Below, piece by piece: positions 52,991-55,739 of a DNA stretch of 55,739 bases. How positions within the stretch are numbered: position 1 is the first letter of the stretch; every line of letters begins with the position of its first letter. The position numbers and the translations under genes are program-made. The notes under the pieces were generated by a model. The model did not search any database. It was not told the DNA's origin and saw nothing but the letters and a program-made list of their open reading frames with translations. The stretch spans positions 1 through 55,739 of the forward strand of contig JABSRU010000030.1 in assembly GCA_013214965.1 (NCBI GenBank), given 5' to 3'. This stretch comes from Gammaproteobacteria bacterium. Its GTDB lineage: Bacteria; Pseudomonadota; Gammaproteobacteria; Enterobacterales; Psychrobiaceae.

Positions 52991-54811
52991 GTGTTCGATA
53001 GTCAATTTTTCTTAAAGAATGTAACCACTAATCCTGGTGTCTATCAGATGCTTGATGCTGATAGCCAGGTTATTTATGTGGGCAAAGCTAAACAACTAAA
53101 AAAACGTCTCGCCAGTTATTTCCGAGCCAATATCCCCCAAGGGAAAACTCGTGCCTTGGTGGCAAAAATTGCTGATATTAAAGTAATCGTGACCGCCACT
53201 GAGACGGAAGCTTTGATCCTTGAAAATGATCTGATTAAGCATCACATGCCCAAATACAATGTGTTGCTCAGAGATGATAAGTCTTATCCTTTTATCTTTA
53301 TCTCAGAACACAAACACCCGCAAATTAGTATTCATCGTGGGGCCAAAAAGCGCAAAGGTAAATACTTTGGTCCGTACCCTAACAGTGGCGCGGTGCGCGA
53401 AAGTTTGCATTTAATGCAAAAGATCTTCCAAGTACGTCAATGTGACGATAGCTACTACCGTAATCGCAGTCGCCCCTGCTTGCAGCATCAACTGGATCGG
53501 TGCTTAGCCCCTTGTGTCGGTAAAGTTAGCGATGATGACTATGGCAACGAAGTTAAATTAGCAGCATTGTTTTTATCCGGTGAAAGTCAGCAAGTGTTAG
53601 GGCGTGTGGTGGAAAACATGGAGCAAGCGAGTGTTAAACTCGATTTTGAAAATGCCGCTAGATACCGCGACCAATTAACGGCATTACGTAAAGTGCAAGA
53701 ACAGCAATGGATCAATTCGGATCAAAGTGACATTGATGTGTTGGGGTTTTGCTATCACCATGGTATTGCTTGCTTTCATCTTTTGTTTATTCGCAATGGT
53801 AAGGTGCTAGGAAGCCGTAGCTATTATCCTAAAACACCTAAAGATACTGATGTTAGTGAATTGTATGTTGCCTTTGTGATGCAATTTTATCTAAACAGCG
53901 CCTCAGGACGTCAAATACCGAGACAAATATTACACGACTGTGAGTTTTTAGAACACGATTTAATCGAACAAGTGCTGACACAACAAGCGGGTTATGGGGT
54001 GTCATTGCACCGTAATACCCGTGCTGAGCGGGCTAAATTAGTACAAATGGCTAATAAAAATGCTCAGATAGGCGTTGATAGCAAACTCGCGCAAAAGGGC
54101 ACGGTGTTGCAGCGTATCACCGCTTTAGAACAAGCATTAGATTTAGGCAGTAAAATTCATCGCATGGAGTGTTTTGATATTTCTCACACCATGGGGCAGC
54201 ACACTGTGGCCTCCTGTGTAGTCTTTGACCGCGAAGGACCCGCAAAAGCGCAATATCGAAAATTTAATATTGAAGGGATAACCGGCGGTGATGATTATGC
54301 GGCGATAAAGCAAGCGTTGACTCGGCGCTTTGCTAAAGCGATTGAGGCGGATCTAATCCCTGATATTTTATTTATTGACGGTGGTAAAGGGCAATTAACC
54401 CAAGCTGAAGCCGTGATGGATGTATATCGCCCCTCGCTGCCTAAAATGCCGTTGTTGATTGGCGTTGCAAAGGGTGAGGGGCGTAAAGCCGGATTAGAAA
54501 CATTATTTGTCGGCAGTGGCCGCGAAATTATCTCCCTGCCTAACGACTCTCCCGCCTTACATTTAATCCAGCATATTCGCGATGAATCACACCGTTTTGC
54601 GATTACCGGTCATCGTGCTCGGCGCGACAAAGCAAAAAAGACCTCGACTCTGGAAAGTATTAATGGCGTTGGGCCTAAAAAACGCCAAATGCTGATTAAG
54701 TATATGGGCGGACTAATCCCGCTCAAACAGGCGAGTGTCGATGAGATTGCTAAAGTGCCAGGGATCAGTAAAAAGTTGGCACAGACTATCTTTGATGCAT
54801 TAAACGAGTAG
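52991..54811 (+). CDS. uvrC: UvrABC excinuclease subunit C
   Basis: Makes the dual incisions in nucleotide excision repair. 606 residues, the family length. GIY-YIG domain at the N-terminus (GVYQMLDADSQVIYVGKAKQLKKRLASYF), a Cys-rich segment (RQCDDSYYRNRSRPCLQHQLDRCLAPCVG), UVR motif (VKLDFENAARYRDQLTALR), RNase-H-like endonuclease (MECFDISHTMGQHTVASCVVF; ILFIDGGKGQLTQAEAVM) and C-terminal (HhH)2 (TLESINGVGPKKRQMLIKYMGGL). Start GTG 52991 or TTG 52988; neither has a clear SD. Coupled to uvrY, as in other gammaproteobacteria. Confidence 0.96.
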   Translation: MFDSQFFLKNVTTNPGVYQMLDADSQVIYVGKAKQLKKRLASYFRANIPQGKTRALVAKIADIKVIVTATETEALILENDLIKHHMPKYNVLLRDDKSYPFIFISEHKHPQISIHRGAKKRKGKYFGPYPNSGAVRESLHLMQKIFQVRQCDDSYYRNRSRPCLQHQLDRCLAPCVGKVSDDDYGNEVKLAALFLSGESQQVLGRVVENMEQASVKLDFENAARYRDQLTALRKVQEQQWINSDQSDIDVLGFCYHHGIACFHLLFIRNGKVLGSRSYYPKTPKDTDVSELYVAFVMQFYLNSASGRQIPRQILHDCEFLEHDLIEQVLTQQAGYGVSLHRNTRAERAKLVQMANKNAQIGVDSKLAQKGTVLQRITALEQALDLGSKIHRMECFDISHTMGQHTVASCVVFDREGPAKAQYRKFNIEGITGGDDYAAIKQALTRRFAKAIEADLIPDILFIDGGKGQLTQAEAVMDVYRPSLPKMPLLIGVAKGEGRKAGLETLFVGSGREIISLPNDSPALHLIQHIRDESHRFAITGHRARRDKAKKTSTLESINGVGPKKRQMLIKYMGGLIPLKQASVDEIAKVPGISKKLAQTIFDALNE

Positions 54812-54909
54812 TCAATTGAGCTACAATTAAATAATTCGTCATTTCGTAATTGAAATAGTGGGGGGTTTGGTGCAACATATGGGCAAATCTATTATAAATT
54901 TGTATCATA

Positions 54910-55464
54910 ATGCTTTTAACTGTTCCTAATATGCTTACTTTTCTGCGGGTTTTCCTCATCCCCGTTTTCCTCATCTCTTTTTACTTACCTATTGAATTTA
55001 ACTACTTGCTCGCTGCTTTTGTTTTTTGGTTTGCCGCTGGTACCGATATCCTTGATGGGTATTTAGCGCGAAAGTTAAATCAAACGACAAAATTTGGTGC
55101 TTTCCTTGATCCGGTCGCCGATAAGGTGATGGTAGCTTGTGCGTTATTATTAATTACTCAGGATTATCAAACCATCTGGGTAACTGTACCCGCTGCTATT
55201 ATGATTGGTCGTGAAATCATTATTAGTGCATTACGAGAATGGATGGCTGAATTGAATTTGCGAGATACCGTCGCGGTGTCGATATGGGGAAAAATTAAAG
55301 CGGCGACTCAAATGCTGGCGTTAATAGCTCTATTATCACGTTATAACGAAACGGTGATTAATATTGGCTATGGTTTGCTTTATATTGCCACTGTTTTAAC
55401 GATTACGTCGATGCTTACTTATTTATACTCAGCGGTGGTCTCAATTAAGAACTCACAATCATAA
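54910..55464 (+). CDS. pgsA: CDP-diacylglycerol-glycerol-3-phosphate 3-phosphatidyltransferase
   Basis: Makes phosphatidylglycerol phosphate in the inner membrane. 184 residues, multi-TM, with the CDP-alcohol phosphotransferase motif: D-x2-D-G-x2-A-R-x8-G-x3-D-x3-D in DILDGYLARKLNQTTKFGAFLDPVADK. The start MLLTVPNMLTFLRVFLIP is the PgsA opening. It follows uvrC at 98 bp and precedes tRNA-Gly, as in E. coli (uvrY-uvrC-pgsA-glyW). Confidence 0.95.
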   Translation: MLLTVPNMLTFLRVFLIPVFLISFYLPIEFNYLLAAFVFWFAAGTDILDGYLARKLNQTTKFGAFLDPVADKVMVACALLLITQDYQTIWVTVPAAIMIGREIIISALREWMAELNLRDTVAVSIWGKIKAATQMLALIALLSRYNETVINIGYGLLYIATVLTITSMLTYLYSAVVSIKNSQS

Positions 55465-55552
55465 AAGTGGCATATTAATTCGACATATCGAGGTAATGTT
55501 GAGCTTTTAGCGTGTTATTTGCTCAAGTGAAACAAAAAGATAAAAAACACTG

Positions 55553-55580
55553 TTGACTCGCCTTCATAAATCATTAGAAT
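55553..55580 (+). promoter_or_regulatory. tRNA promoter, stringent type
   Basis: TTGACT (55553-55558), 16-bp spacer, TAGAAT (55575-55580), then the G+C-rich discriminator GCGCTGC. A G+C-rich discriminator is typical of ppGpp-repressed stable-RNA promoters. It stands about 80 bp before tRNA-Gly. Confidence 0.75.
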
Positions 55581-55662
55581 GCGCTGCATCGGATGAGACA
55601 ACGACTTACCAGAAGTTGTTAAAACGATAACCTCTAGTCAAATAGAGATTGCTTTAAAAGAC

Positions 55663-55738
55663 GCGACTTTAGCTCAGCTGGTAGAGCGGAACCTTGCCAA
55701 GGTTCAGGTCAGGAGTTCGAGCCTCCTAAGTCGCTCCA
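55663..55738 (+). tRNA. tRNA-Gly (anticodon GCC)
   Basis: 76 nt. Acceptor GCGACTT pairs perfectly with AAGTCGC; D-arm GCTC...GAGC; anticodon stem GAACC/GGTTC around loop TTGCCAA, anticodon GCC; T-arm AGGAG/CTCCT with TTCGAGC; discriminator T and encoded CCA. In E. coli glyW lies at the same place before cysT and leuZ; further tRNAs may follow beyond the window. Confidence 0.97.
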
Positions 55739-55739
55739 T

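Overview
The window looks like chromosomal DNA of a marine gammaproteobacterium of the Alteromonadales type (Shewanella/Psychrobium/Colwellia-like). Evidence: the uvrY-uvrC-pgsA-tRNA-Gly order, the aroH-ppsR-ppsA order, holD-rimI, a MetJ-type operator before metK, a DUF2868/DUF3482 gene pair, A+T-rich DNA and frequent TTG/GTG starts. No insertion sequence, prophage, CRISPR array or rRNA is visible, and genus cannot be fixed from sequence alone.

Layout. 1-5109: a 5'-truncated gene fusing an M14 carboxypeptidase to a D-aminoacylase-like amidohydrolase, converging on a glutamate symporter (gltS) that follows a fold-type III PLP decarboxylase; together they suggest amino-acid or peptide scavenging. 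5110-9628: a gene-poor stretch, two small VOC genes (one apparently internally deleted and G+C-rich), a small lipoprotein, a glutaredoxin-like protein, holD-rimI, and on the other strand a periplasmic binding protein, a DHH protein and YwbE. 9761-21219: a membrane diguanylate cyclase, a Nif3 protein, aroH-ppsR diverging from ppsA, then a ToxR/CadC-like membrane regulator followed by an NMT1-PAS-degenerate-GGDEF sensor. 21245-25337: tyrB, elyC and pepE on the minus strand, then an OmpA-family porin preceded by a well-formed 30-codon upstream ORF.

25408-31825 is the most interesting block: eight minus-strand genes for a lipoprotein, a double-DUF350 membrane protein, a membrane-bound spermidine-synthase-like enzyme, YjfI, the PspA-like YjfJ, YjfK, a tandem ribbon-helix-helix-like protein and a two-TM K+-channel-like protein. 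Three copies of one palindrome (GACATA-T-TATGTC) lie before its two likely transcription start regions; one extends to 31 bp and overlaps a TTGACA promoter element. I read it as a co-regulated envelope-stress/polyamine/ion-flux module, possibly controlled by its own RHH protein.

31841-55739: glnE, a His-rich secreted protein, a divergent glutathionyl-hydroquinone-reductase-like protein, a LysR regulator divergent from an RND efflux pair, metK with three met boxes, the DUF2868/DUF3482 pair, cysE, a PAS protein with a REC-CheC response regulator, an SH3/coiled-coil membrane protein, a large Agd3-like (CE18-type) polysaccharide deacetylase with an inserted DNRLRE-like domain, and finally uvrY-uvrC-pgsA and tRNA-Gly(GCC) with its own stringent-looking promoter.
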